Positions 9,106 to 18,108 of a stretch of DNA of 18,108 nt are shown one piece after another. Location of the stretch: contig LSSL01001191.1 in assembly GCA_001953115.1 (NCBI GenBank), positions 1-18,108 on the forward strand. Direction: 5' to 3'. The first letter of the stretch is position 1; every line of letters begins with the position of its first letter. The notes beneath the pieces are model-generated. The model searched no databases. It was not told where the DNA came from and saw nothing but the letters and a program-made list of their open reading frames with translations. The position numbers and the translations under genes were made by a program. Origin of the DNA: Smittium mucronatum (Eukaryota; Kickxellomycota; Harpellomycetes; Harpellales; Legeriomycetaceae).

Positions 9106-11766
9106 ATGAATCAAGAAGAACGAATTCATTTTGGAACGCTTGATCACCTGGCCTCCAACTCAAATGATTATCAAAAGGTTTTAAATTTAAACATAAGTCC
9201 TCTTGTTCAGCCTTATTAAATATTCGTTTATACTTTGATGAATGAACTTCATTTTAAAAAAATTAGCAGGATAATAGCGATAATGAAATAGATTTCGATG
9301 ATCTGGGTAAAAAACTTTATTTTTATATCTTAAAAAACAAAACTTCAACTCTTATGTAACTTCGTTTTTGTTTTTATTATTCTATAACAGAGCAGGAAAA
9401 TAGCGATGTAGAATTAACAGAAAATCAAACTTTAGCTAAAGAGGAGCAAAAAATACTATTAAAGGAATTTGAAAGAAAGGATTTGGCTAGAAAACTGGCT
9501 ATTCCTACTGATGATTCAAAAGTCAAACTTCGTCTTCGAGAATTAAATGAACCCATTATTCTCTTTGGGGAAGGGGTAAGTATCTTTCGTTACTATACTT
9601 TTTCTGTTGAAATTTTAGCCTTGATTTAATTATTTACCTCCTTCTTTTTTCTCTTCTTTTTCAATTACTATACTCTTTTAAAATTATTCATTAGCCTGGT
9701 GATAGAAGGGATAGACTGAGATTTTTACTATCAAATATAGAACTCGAAAAATCTAAAAATGGAATACTAGATTCCTCTACCATTACCCTTGCAACTAATG
9801 ACATGGATTTAGATGATTATCAAGGTTCTACCGTAAGTAAAAATTTAACCATGTTTTATGCATTTCCCACCTCTTTTTCATTTATTGCTAGTCCAACTTG
9901 ATACAAAAAGAGGAGTTTTATACTGAGGGCTCTCAAAACTTGCTGGACGCACGAAAAAATATTGCCTTGTTCTCCCTCCCCAGGTGACTAGTCTGATTTT
10001 TTAATTTTTTTAAGGCTTCTTTTTTTTTTCTTTTATACATTTTAATCTTGATTAAAAATATTTCTGTTAGGGCTCGGGATAGGATAGATTTTCAGCAACT
10101 GCAGACACAAATACCCCTTACCATTATTAAAAACCAACGCGAAGAGTTTATTAATTATTTCAAAGTAAATACAATTTTGTTTTACAAAAAGATTTCTATT
10201 AGTTATAAAAAGCTATTTTCTTGATTCTTTTTGCATCAAAAATAATATTTAATTTCTTTAGGGATATGAACTGTTATCATCAGAATTCGCTGATCAAAGG
10301 CCTATATCAAAATGCCGATTCTCTCCCAATTCCAAAATATTAGCTACTGGATCTTGGTCTGGTTTGGTTAAATTGTGGGATGTTTCCACAATGAACCTAA
10401 TATCAACATTAAGAGGTGAGCTTTTTATAAAACAGGCCAACATATCTCTTAAATTTAATATGAATTCCCATATTTTTATATTTTTTTTTCTCATAACGTT
10501 TTAAGGACATGTTGATAGAGTTAGTGGTCTTTGTTTCCATCCACATTCAACAATGAATTTAGATTCTGGGTCTGCCAACATTGCATCTTGCGGAACTGAT
10601 TCAATGATTCATTTATGGTCCTTGGAAAGGTTAACCTGCTTATTTCGTTTATTTATTCTTCTTTGGTATCATTTATTAGAACTTAAACATCTTATTTTCA
10701 TTTATTACAGTTCAAACCCAATCGTCACTTTAAAAGGTCATTTATCTAGAGTGGCTCAGGTTGACTTTCATCCTTCTGGAAATTATCTTGCTAGTGCTAG
10801 GTAAGATATTATTGATTTTCCCAGTATTTTTATTTTTAATATTAATTTTATATGCATTCTTTTATTTATATAATCAACCTAGTTTTGATGGCAGTTGGAG
10901 ACTGTGGGATATAAATACTCACAGTGAGCTTTTACTCCAAGAAGGTCATTCAAAAGAAGTTTACACTGTTAAATTTCAAAATGATGGTTCTCTTGTGGCT
11001 TCTGCGTAATAAATTTATTATTTGTATTTATATAACCCTTATATTGTATTTTGTTCCGTTTATGATTATCCTGTGTAATCTTCATTTTTATTTACTACTA
11101 TAAATTTTATTAGTGGGCTTGACTCAATCGGTCGGGTGTGGGATGTCAGAACTGGGAGGTCTGTGATGACACTTCAAGGCCACATTAGGGAAATATACTC
11201 CTTAGATTGGTCCCCCAATGGGTAATTTTTAATAACTTTATCGTTTCTGTTGCTTCTAACTAATGCTTTTGCTTTTTTTATAGTCATCAAGTGGCTACTG
11301 GAAGTGCAGATAATACAGTTCGTATTTTTGATTTGAGATCATTGAGAGAACTATACACAATTCCAGCACATAATTCCTTAGTTTCAGAAGTTTTGTATTT
11401 TGACTCTAGCAATAAGGCACATAGTTCAAACAGTGGAGTTAGCTCAATTGCTAACAGCGGACTAGTTACTTGTTCTTTCGACGGGATTATGAAGATTTGG
11501 AGTGATGCTGATTTCAAACTTATACATTCGATCAAAGCACACGAAGGAAAAATCATGGGGGCAGACATTTCTAAAGGTTTTATTTCTTTGATTCTTCTCC
11601 ATTTTTTTTAAATTTATTTTCTCATCTCCCTCTATTTCATTTTTATTTTTATTTTTTAATTTATACATTTTTTAATTTTTTTTAAATGGATTTTGCAAAT
11701 GTAGATGTTGGACTGATTTCTACGTGCGGGTCAGATCGTACATTTAAATTGTACTCTCATGAATAG
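9106..11766 (+). CDS. PRP4: U4/U6 small nuclear ribonucleoprotein Prp4 (WD40)
   Basis: Thirteen exons: join(9106-9177, 9270-9306, 9391-9575, 9695-9832, 9892-9983, 10071-10164, 10262-10415, 10506-10629, 10711-10800, 10883-11005, 11114-11221, 11284-11576, 11705-11766). They give 523 residues, close to human PRPF4 (about 520). All twelve introns are GT-AG and in phase. Residues about 80-116 are the splicing factor motif, [20 protein letters not shown]; intron 3 falls between GEG and PGD. Residues about 207-523 hold seven WD40 repeats, e.g. [42 protein letters not shown] and [13 protein letters not shown]. The sixth carries a Ser-rich insertion before its last strands. Prp4 works in the nucleus with Prp3 in the U4/U6 snRNP and the U4/U6.U5 tri-snRNP during pre-mRNA splicing. 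The start IHFGTLDHL resembles the Prp4 N-terminus. The first donor, GTTTTA, is the weakest call. Confidence 0.95.
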
Positions 11767-12385
11767 ATCTTTTGGTATTACTCTAGTTAATCAAATCTTA
11801 CATTGAACTAATTTGGAGCAATAGATGTAAAGGGAAAATTGAAATTAAAGCATGTATACTTTAGATATATATCGTAAATTTGAAAATAATTTGTAGGAAA
11901 TAGTTATTTATTATTAAAGTATAAATATCTTTCTGTTTGGTTGTATCTTATTTCTCACGATTATCAAATTGTTTATTTATGACTGATTATATTATCAAAA
12001 GATAGTTAGCATTTTAACCACTTATTTAAGCTATATGCGTGAGAGAAGATATCCAATATTTCGAAATAATTACTAGAATTATTATTTACAGTTTTCTGGA
12101 TATTATCTGGAATATATAATTCAAATTTAAAATCTAACATTGAATTATAAAAACTTATTTCAATCGCCACATTTTTGTTTAATAAAAAAATTCTTTGTTA
12201 TCATTTCCATCAAGTATTGATTATTTGGTAAAAGAAATATTAATAATTTTGGTTTCAAAGATATTTTTAATGAATAAAAAACATAATCCAAACTTTTCTA
12301 GTATGTATGATCTAGAATAATTTTTTCAATAATGAATGCTTAACATTGAAACTTCAATAACTATTATGTTTAGTTAATCTTTTCT
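11767..12385. other. AT-rich spacer between PRP4 and the retroelement
   Basis: About 620 bases with no open frame of note. It holds the PRP4 3' end (an ATTAAAGTATAAATA-like stretch near 11916 could serve polyadenylation) and the left flank of the DIRS element. I found no repeat shared with other parts of the window. Confidence 0.6.
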
Positions 12386-12594
12386 GTTATAATTAATCGA
12401 GCCCTTTAAGACTATGGTTAATTCACATTATACGATAATAGGAGACATAATAAGTTACCATCTTATTGGGTAAAACTAAACCGAAATCCAAACCAATAAA
12501 ATAAAGTGAAATATTGAACTAAAGAAATTCTATGATTAACACTGTGAAATATAGTTTAGCGATATCTTTATCATCTTTCAGCAAAGGTAAATGG
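12386..12594 (+). repeat. DIRS left inverted terminal repeat
   Basis: The reverse complement of this stretch aligns, with small gaps, to 16606-16782. Paired landmarks are GGAGACATAATAAGTT (12441-12456) with AACTTAATATGTACATCC (right end), an AAAATAAAG block in both, and ATCATCTTTCAGCAAAGGTA (12570s-12590) with TACCTTTGCAAAAGAAAAGATGAT in two pieces on the right. The outer 38 bases or so (12386-12423) have no counterpart in the right repeat, which is the unequal-end plan known from DIRS-1. Confidence 0.8.
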
Positions 12595-12607
12595 GACGGT
12601 GGTTGAG

Positions 12608-12714
12608 ACTTAATATGCCTCCTATTATCGTATAATATGAATTAATTATCACCCTAAATGGCTCGATTAATTATAACATTATAAATCAAATAGGAGACAT
12701 ATTAAGTTAATTCA
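12608..12714 (+). repeat. DIRS internal complementary region (ICR)
   Basis: Two halves join at 12677/12678. The left half, 12608-12677, is the reverse complement of the element's left end 12386-12456, differing at about ten of 70 positions; the block ATTATCGTATAAT is exact. The right half, 12678-12714, is the reverse complement of the right end (about 16746-16782), sharing TAGGA..ACATATTAAGTT. In the DIRS replication model such a region templates completion and circular joining of the ends. It overlaps the last codons of the recombinase frame. Confidence 0.85.
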
Positions 12715-12716
12715 AA

Positions 12717-13600
12717 TTATAAAATCGACTCTTTTAAGTTATTCATAGAACTTCTTTTGAGTCAATAGTATGTATCAAATAGCGAATAATTTGACCAAAA
12801 GGTGTGGGAAACTATTTCTTCTGTGGATACACCAGATTTTGCTGCCAGCGTAGCCCCGATCGCTTTACACTTTGGTATGGGTGCTAATGGTTCTTGATTA
12901 ATTAGAACCGAAATTTTGTGGTTGTATCTAGTAATAATTTCCACAAAAAGAGGCTTGTCTCTATCGCTAATAAATCTGATGAATCTGTTTACGATCCAGT
13001 TTTTATTGTTTGCGTGCGGAGAAGGACAAACATTGCCTGCAATATTTTCTTTATAAACAGTATAAGCCCGTATTGGGAACATATAAAGTCAGAGCGCGCG
13101 TTTATCTGAAATGGCTTTTCTACTGGGTGTCCACCTAAATTTTCCTTTGGCGCTATTATTACCAAGTAGAGTATCTCGTTTTCAACTCGGCCCCTGGCAT
13201 TTTACAACGAATGAATGTCTCTGGCTCTTATGAATCCTGTTACTGCTAACAGCCAACATATTTTAGAGGTGAGATTCTTAACTGAAAGTTCTTTAGTCGG
13301 TCCCCATTCTCTAAATTTTTGTAGAAACGGATTTATTTCAATCTCCGATCTTATGAAAGATCGTACTAAAAATTCTTCCAAAAATTTCAGAAACTCTGAT
13401 ACATAGGATTTTTTGATATTTCCTCTGAGTTGTCAGTCAGAGTGATTATTGCGGATTTGTATGCTCTTATCGTACCAGGCTTTAGTTTTTCCTTTTTAAA
13501 TAGCTCGGCTAGATAATTGATTATTTGTGATGCACATATTGGTGTATTGATATCATTAGATATTCTCCAATATAAAAAAAATCTGTTTTATAGCACTGTA
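12717..13600 (-). pseudogene. Tyrosine recombinase of the DIRS element (broken)
   Basis: Read on the - strand, the pieces are, in order: an N-terminal core-binding part with LAELFKKEKLKPGTIRAYKS (around 13430-13530); a catalytic part with LLAVTGFIRARDIHSL, whose next codon is a stop (13202-13204), then VIIAPKENLGGHPVEKPFQI; and a C-terminal part with GATLAAKSGVSTEEIVSHTF and SNYSLFDTYY. The last tyrosines fit the nucleophile position. Directly after them TGA (12762-12764) interrupts a frame that runs on for 14 codons to TAA at 12717-12719. At least one frameshift lies near 13400. The usual H-x-x-R before GAT is not evident (KCKAIGAT is read). It would have inserted the circular DNA form. Dead as it stands. 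Confidence 0.85.
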
Positions 13601-13893
13601 TCTGAATTGAAGCTTGATAAGTCTTTCGTTGGAAAAGATATATTCAATGGCTTAATTTCCAATACCTTGGTCTTTGAGGAAACTCGGCTGATCCTCCAAG
13701 CGATCAATTTACAGTGATTTTTGTTTGAGAGCGAGGACTTTCCGCTTTTTGGATCCGTAATTACTGTGTTTGCTTGCAGGAGAAAAGTCAGTGTCACTGG
13801 GGGAGACATCAGATCTGGGAGCCATAATGCTGATTTCCACATTGGTGTCACTATGATCATAATTATTAGATTTCGTTTACCCTTTTGTACCAT
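13588..13893 (-). pseudogene. Linker between RNase H and recombinase, DIRS pol
   Basis: An open - strand piece of 101 codons with IIVTPMWKSALWLPDLM. This resembles the TPxWxSAxWxPDLL segment that joins RNase H to the recombinase in DIRS-type and similar elements. It continues ITDPKSGKSSLSNKNHCKLI and AWRIS, also typical of this linker. The region just upstream reads in another frame with a matching end (NALEFKLKEFKNPPDAHLGA), so a frameshift separates them. Its role is structural or unknown in the family. Confidence 0.7.
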
Positions 13894-14596
13894 CTGAGAT
13901 ATCAGGCTCCAAGGTGGGCATCTGGTGGATTTTTGAACTCTTTTAATTTGAATTCCAGCGCATTCTGTCCGAAATACTTATCATCCTGTAACATGCTGAA
14001 TTAATTTTCCACCTTCCTGTTTTATTTCGGTGCAAACAGACCCTCATCGTGTGGACCGTAGATCGAGTTCGGTTTGTCGAAGGTCTCTTGAGACAGGAAC
14101 CATTCTGTTTGACCAGTCAATCTGCTTGGAGCGTCTGCTGAGTTCAGCACTGACGGGGCATATTTCACACGAGTTTGAGTATTGGTCTTCAAAAACTGTG
14201 ACCAAATTTCTTCTGATAATCCAAGTAGTTTTTGGGATGTCGTTCCCCCAAATTTACTAGCATAAGAGTGTGTGTTTTTGTTGTTTTAGTAGACTAACAT
14301 CGATCTCTCTCTGTAACTCTCCGGAGTTTGAGTGCGTATAAAACTGTAAGAAATTCCTGAAGTTGATGAGCATCTTTGCCTCAGATTGGATCCACAGTCT
14401 CGAGTATTTCTGAGTTTCAGCTACTTTTCTCTAGGCCGAGTCGCTGGAGTCTGTGAAAATTTCTATTTCAAAATACTCGGGAAATATTGAGAGCCCTTTC
14501 CACTACTTTAATTTATTCTTCCAGAAAAATAAGTTTTGGATGGCTGGTTTTGTTAGAATCGCTATCAACTATAATTATTTCGAAATCCACAGAAAA
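13894..14596 (-). pseudogene. RNase H domain of the DIRS element (broken)
   Basis: Read on the - strand, EIEIFTDSSDSA (14431-14470) carries the first catalytic Asp of RNase H. The next codon is TAG (14431-14433) where tryptophan is usual in this family. Downstream, after a frameshift, SKFGGTTSQKLLGLSEEIWS, then VLNSADAPSRLTGQTEW and IYGPHDEGLFAPK follow the usual order of DIRS RNase H C-termini. That piece ends in TAA at 14022-14024. The enzyme would remove RNA from the RNA-DNA hybrid. Confidence 0.85.
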
Positions 14597-15800
14597 TTAT
14601 TCTTGAGATCCAGAAGTCCGAGAAGCGTAAAAAGTCCTGATAGTAGTGCTAAAATACATTGAATGGGCTTTCCCAATAAAACTCACCAAAAATTTCAACG
14701 TCTCCTGGCCAGCATTCAGTAACTTTATGGCCTTCCTTCGGAGATCCCTGACATTGGTAGAAAACACACTGAGTGTCATATCTCTGAAGATTATCGCCAT
14801 CTCCAAGTTTGTAATAGATTGGGATGTGGAATTTAACAACTTTTCATCGTTTAACTTGAATCCAAGCTCCCATAGCTTGGAATATACATTTTTTGTGATA
14901 ACTACACACTCCTCCTTCCAGGCTTCCATGATTAACAGATCTTCCAGGTAATCCGATACTCGCATTCTGTTTGATCTGGGCCATTCTAAAACAGGTAAAT
15001 TGATTTTTGTAAAGACCTGTGGACTCAGTGGTAGTCCAAATTGCAGAACACGAAACTGGAAGTAGGGTCCGTTCCTGTGAAACATGAGATATTTTCAGCG
15101 CTGCTTGTACAATAGGATATTCATGAATGCATCTTGGAGGTCTAAAGACGTCATTTAATCATTTTTCAGAATCATTCTGGAGGTCGGTTTAAGAGTATAC
15201 ATCTTGAAGCTCTAATATTATACATGAGATTGAGCTTGCTGAAATCTAATACTGTCCTGTGATTTCTGGTCTTCTTTGGGATCGTAAAAAGCTGACAGTA
15301 GAATCCAGTGCCTCATAGCTGAATTTCTTCGATGACTCGATTTAATAGCAAGGAAGAGATTTAGTTCGAAATAACCTTGCTTGACTCTCGATTCAGATTT
15401 CTTTTGAAACGATGTGGTTGAGACGTCAGAACTGGGCCCTTAGGGCTTGTCATAATACCAGGGATCTGATGTGCTCTGGCAGGCGTCAAATCCGTCATCG
15501 TTAAAAAAAAAAAGTCAGCTAATTTTCATGGGAAAATCGCCGATGAAAGCGGGTATTTTCACGCTCCATGTCGAATTTTATTTCTTTCCGACGATGGATT
15601 TGACGTATGGGATTTTGGGTTCTTGAAAGGGATTATGGATCCATTCCACACTATTTTCTGAACCCAATAGCTGTCTGTTATCTTTGAACAAGAAACCTTG
15701 AAAATAGATATGTTTAATCCTACTGGAGGTACCTTTTTGGTCTCTACAGAGACCCTCTCCAACGGCCATGACCCCTTACGCATAAATTTTAACATTCGGT
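14597..15800 (-). pseudogene. Reverse transcriptase of the DIRS element (broken)
   Basis: The upstream part of pol reads KVPPVGLNISIFKVSCSKIT and IVWNGSIIPFKN (15559-15795). The fingers region gives EEIQ-stop-GTGFYCQLFTIPKKT and TVLDFSKLN (about 15230-15345). Motif A is TSLDLQDAFMN (about 15119-15151). Then QFRVLQFGLPLSPQVFTK and the active-site box as YLEDLLI (about 14933-14953) follow. The last open piece (14597-15085) ends in a thumb/connection part with LLNAGQETLKFLVSFIGKA, typical of DIRS RTs. Frames change at least twice, once beside a run of ten or more T (A on + near 15502). The YxDD box has Glu for the first Asp, which would cripple catalysis. Confidence 0.9.
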
Positions 15801-16536
15801 CAAATGCCTATTTGAGGACTGGAGTCTGCGGTGGGTGCATAATTTCTACTCTGTATCGTAGTATTGTTGCTGCTGTATGAATCCTTAGAGATCGTAACCT
15901 GCTGACGCTTGCAAAAAGGCTGAATTATCTGTTGTTTAACCGCCGGCTTCTTTGATATGAGAACGTCTAGCGCTTCTTGATCCACAAGAGGTTTTGTTTC
16001 TGACTCGATGAGTTAATTAGTCTTGCCTGAAATAACCAATCCTCTATGGAGGTTATTTAACCTCACTTGTGTTACAGTTGTTACGATTTCAGCTAGAAGC
16101 ACTATCATAGTGCTGGAAAACAAGACATCAGTATCTTCGTAAATGTTTTATCCGAATTCTCCTGAATTCTACGATAAACTTAATAATAGATGAGCTATGT
16201 TTCCTGGGCCAACGCTAACTGCATTCTATCGAGAGCAGAATCAGTCTTTTTTACATTACTTGACGCTGTATCATTCAGTGGAGGCCGGATTTAGTTCTTA
16301 GAACTTGTCATGGGGCAAGATTATATATCAATCTTATGTTCTTCTTCAGTCGATATTAGATAATTATTCAGTTCTTGATAGGCTGTCAGATCGGTGACAG
16401 GAAATTTTGCTGTAATTTAAGGATCTTCTAAATCAGCTGTAATATCCTTTTCTCTCAGCATTCGATTAACCATTTCAGTCAGCGCATCAATTTACTACTG
16501 AATTGATGCGGCTTGAGCTTCGTTCTCTCTTTCCAT
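15800..16536 (-). pseudogene. Gag-like ORF of the DIRS element (broken)
   Basis: The first - strand ATG after the right terminal repeat is at 16534-16536. It opens a frame reading MERENEAQAASIQ, two stops, then IDALTEMVNRMLREKDITAD and LEDP-stop-ITAKFPVTDLTAYQEL. After several more stops the frame resumes nearer pol as SETKPLVDQEALDVLISKKP, VKQQIIQPFCKRQQ and NYAPTADSSPQIGI. Position and the Gln/Glu/Lys-rich content fit the first ORF of DIRS elements. There is no zinc knuckle. The early stops are TAG and TAA beside or in place of glutamine codons. Confidence 0.65.
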
Positions 16537-16605
16537 CTTTTTAGTTGAAGGTATTATAACTTTGTAAGTAAAATATTTTTAAATGAAAATGAAAATATTT
16601 ATACT

Positions 16606-16782
16606 GGTAGCGTACCTTTGCAAAAGAAAAGATGATAAGGATTCTATTTACTGTAATTGCAGTGATTATATATAAAAAACTTATTAATTTTGCGTAAAAC
16701 TTTATTTATTTTATAAGTTAGATAGAATTATCCAATAAAAGATGATAGAACTTAATATGTACATCCTATAAAATATAATAAT
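16606..16782 (-). repeat. DIRS right inverted terminal repeat
   Basis: This is the inverted counterpart of 12424-12594. Matching blocks in order are TACCTTTGC, AGATGATAA, ACTTTATTTATTTT, TCCAATAAAAGATG and AACTTAATATGT. It is shorter than the left repeat at the outer end. It lies at the 5' end of the element's transcript and probably held its promoter. The right border at 16782 is read from pairing with 12678 in the internal complementary region. Confidence 0.75.
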
Positions 16783-16869
16783 ATTAATCTAACTGTAATT
16801 AATTTTCCATAAGGATTACCTTTTCTTTTTTATATTGATGACGTTTTTTAGTGATAACTTTTTTAAAAA
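16783..16869. other. Flank between the DIRS element and repeat copy B
   Basis: About 90 AT-rich bases form the right flank of the insertion. Comparison with the left flank before 12386 shows no clear target-site duplication. Nothing else is seen. Confidence 0.5.
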
Positions 16870-17195
16870 TAATCTATAAAAATATCTAAAAAAAATAGTT
16901 TCGAAAGGATTATTATCTCAATTTAATGTTCCTCTGCTTGAATGCATTATGTGTACCTACGGGAATATAATGAAGTATATCAATAGAAAGACCCTATCTC
17001 GAATTAATTCTAGTAGGCGTGTGAAATAGACATAATTGATATAATTTAAGCTGCATGAAGCTATCAAGCTCAGTAACAGAGCCAAGCTAAAAATGTGTTA
17101 ATTAAAACATACTCTTACCTTAGCTCCGCATAGATGGGATATTCCTTCCTATAAATGACTGATAAATCTAAGATCTATATGTTTCTTAATGCTGT
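16870..17195 (+). repeat. Dispersed repeat, copy B (decayed)
   Basis: It aligns in direct orientation with copy C, offset about 720 bases. Shared blocks include GATTATTATCTCAA against GACTATTATCCTAA, GTTCCTCTGC against GCTCCTCTGC, GTACCTACGG in both, GAAAGACC in both, AGTAGGC in both, and TTCCTTCCTATAAATG against ATTTCCTACAAATAG. It is far more AT-rich than copy C. No coding frame is seen. Confidence 0.75.
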
Positions 17196-17589
17196 TATTT
17201 TTTACAGTAAACGAATTAGAATTCGCTAAGAATTTCGCGTTTCCTGTTTACATACCGGGGGGAATATTAAATGAACATATAAACTCCTAAGTTGGCAATT
17301 GTAAAAATTCACATTTTCAATGTGGCTTAAATTTTTATTAATTAATCAATAAGTCCAGAAAAAATCTAAACATGAATCCACTTTTAATTTAATCTAGTAT
17401 ATTCTAAAATTAACATTTTTATAATAATTTTTATATCTGGTCCAAACAGGAATGCTCAAAAATATACATTCGATGCTGTGAATTTATAATTTTAACCAGA
17501 TGTATTTTAGTGCTCCAGCCAAAATGCCCAATCGGTGATTTTTTTTTGTATAACGGAATTTTATTGTAAGATAACGTCATTAAAAACTA
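17196..17589. other. AT-rich spacer between repeat copies B and C
   Basis: About 390 bases without an open frame. It contains an imperfect hairpin at 17303-17336 (arms AAAAATTCACATT and AATGTGGCTTAAATTTTT). It could be internal to a larger repeat unit of about 720 bases repeated in tandem, but nothing within the window proves this. Confidence 0.45.
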
Positions 17590-17985
17590 TACCAAAAAAT
17601 ATGAAAAAAAGAAAAAGGCGTATAGAAAAGACTATTATCCTAACTACAATAAGCTCCTCTGCCGGACTACCGGCTGCGTACCTACGGTAAAAGGGTTCAA
17701 TCTACCAACCGAAAGACCACCCCTGGCATTGCTTCAAGTAGGCTGGATGACTGAGGCTACGTGCAGTCAAGAATTAAACTCTTTTTCAACGAACAATAGT
17801 TCATTGAATCTACTGAGCTCATAGTCAGAGCCTACTTCTAACAGGATTAATAAAATTAGGCTCCTACCAAAACGTGGGGTTGATCGACATGGATTTCCTA
17901 CAAATAGCCGTTAGACGCTGAGATCCATCTGACTGTAGAACGCCGGACTTGTGCACTAGACTATGTCTCAGCTGTGCTAAACGAT
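17590..17985 (+). repeat. Dispersed repeat, copy C (least decayed)
   Basis: The most GC-rich of the three copies and the best reference for the family. It runs from about AAAAATATGAAAAAAAG through GTACCTACGG, GAAAGACCACCCC, TTCAAGTAGGCTGG and GAGCCTACTTCTAACAGG to GTGCTAAAC. Copy A matches its right two thirds and copy B its left and middle. There is no long open frame, no LTR-like TG..CA ends and no tRNA structure. The family is unknown. Confidence 0.75.
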
Positions 17986-18108
17986 CGGATCCTCCTGTTT
18001 CTAGATGGTCCTCCTCTGGAATCGCTGTCCTCCGAATCGCTGTGCGTTGTCTCCACTATTCCCAACTAAGAATAATTAACGCTGTGTGAAATTTTGGTCT
18101 AGTGTACT
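17986..18108. other. Window end, unassigned
   Basis: About 120 bases of more balanced composition continue from copy C. They contain CCTCCT and TCCTCCTCTGGAATCGCTGT repeats of the CCTC/ATCGCTG theme (AATCGCTGT occurs twice, near 18020 and 18035). They may still belong to the same repeat family. The feature is cut by the window edge. Confidence 0.4.

Larger units (their letters stand above)
12386..16782 (-). mobile_element. Degenerate DIRS-type tyrosine-recombinase retrotransposon
   Basis: A 4.4-kb element transcribed on the - strand. In element order it has a right-hand inverted terminal repeat, gag-like ORF, reverse transcriptase, RNase H, a conserved linker, tyrosine recombinase, an internal complementary region and a left-hand inverted terminal repeat. 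This order, the recombinase in place of a DDE integrase, and the absence of direct LTRs place it in the DIRS order. Both ends are set by the internal complementary region: 12677 pairs with 12386 and 12678 pairs with 16782. No target-site duplication is seen, as expected for recombinase-mediated insertion. Many stops and frameshifts make it non-autonomous. No methyltransferase-like domain is seen. Confidence 0.9.

Noticed and set aside
12918..14662. Several + strand open frames of 63-76 codons
   Set aside because: They lie antisense to the DIRS recombinase and RNase H pieces, whose - strand readings match the family in order.
12386..16782. LTR retrotransposon (Ty3 type) as the identity of the element
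   Set aside because: There are no direct long terminal repeats, no aspartic protease and no DDE integrase. The termini are inverted and a tyrosine recombinase follows RNase H.
17690..17710. GGTTCAATCT, like a tRNA B box, in repeat copy C (possible SINE)
   Set aside because: There is no matching A box at the right distance, no cloverleaf and no poly-A or simple-repeat tail. Copy B does not preserve the motif.

Overview
The window looks like nuclear DNA of an AT-rich fungus. Three protein genes lie head to tail on the + strand (about 2.36 to 11.77 kb). All are broken by short GT-AG introns of 59 to 132 bp with T-rich tracts before a TAG/CAG acceptor. Their nearest recognisable families are fungal or pan-eukaryotic. 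The base composition and the DIRS-type retroelement would fit an early-diverging lineage such as the gut-dwelling Harpellales, but the taxon is a guess.

Layout: 1-285 is a decayed copy of a dispersed repeat (copy A). 286-2357 is AT-rich with no gene I can defend. 2358-5847 encodes an LRRC40-type leucine-rich-repeat protein (5 exons, 1051 aa) with a long disordered N-terminal extension. 6409-8983 encodes a PXA plus Nexin_C protein with no PX domain (5 exons, 750 aa), in the style of yeast Nvj3. 9106-11766 encodes the U4/U6 snRNP protein Prp4 (13 exons, 523 aa) with its splicing-factor motif and seven WD40 repeats. 12386-16782 is a whole but dead DIRS-type tyrosine-recombinase retrotransposon on the - strand. 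16870-17195 and 17590-17985 are two more copies (B and C) of the terminal repeat.

The three genes are housekeeping-like and do not form a pathway: one is a scaffold LRR protein of unknown job, one a membrane-contact or lipid-related protein, and one a core spliceosome subunit. The 122-bp gap between the second and third genes shows how compact this stretch is. It contrasts with the mobile-element-rich flanks.

The most informative non-genic structure is the DIRS element. It has unequal inverted terminal repeats (about 209 and 177 bp). It also has an internal complementary region whose two halves are the reverse complements of the left and right outer ends, so both element boundaries can be read from the sequence. 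Its gag, RT, RNase H and recombinase are riddled with frameshifts and stops. Several stops sit where Gln, Trp or Arg would be expected, which suggests C-to-T decay.
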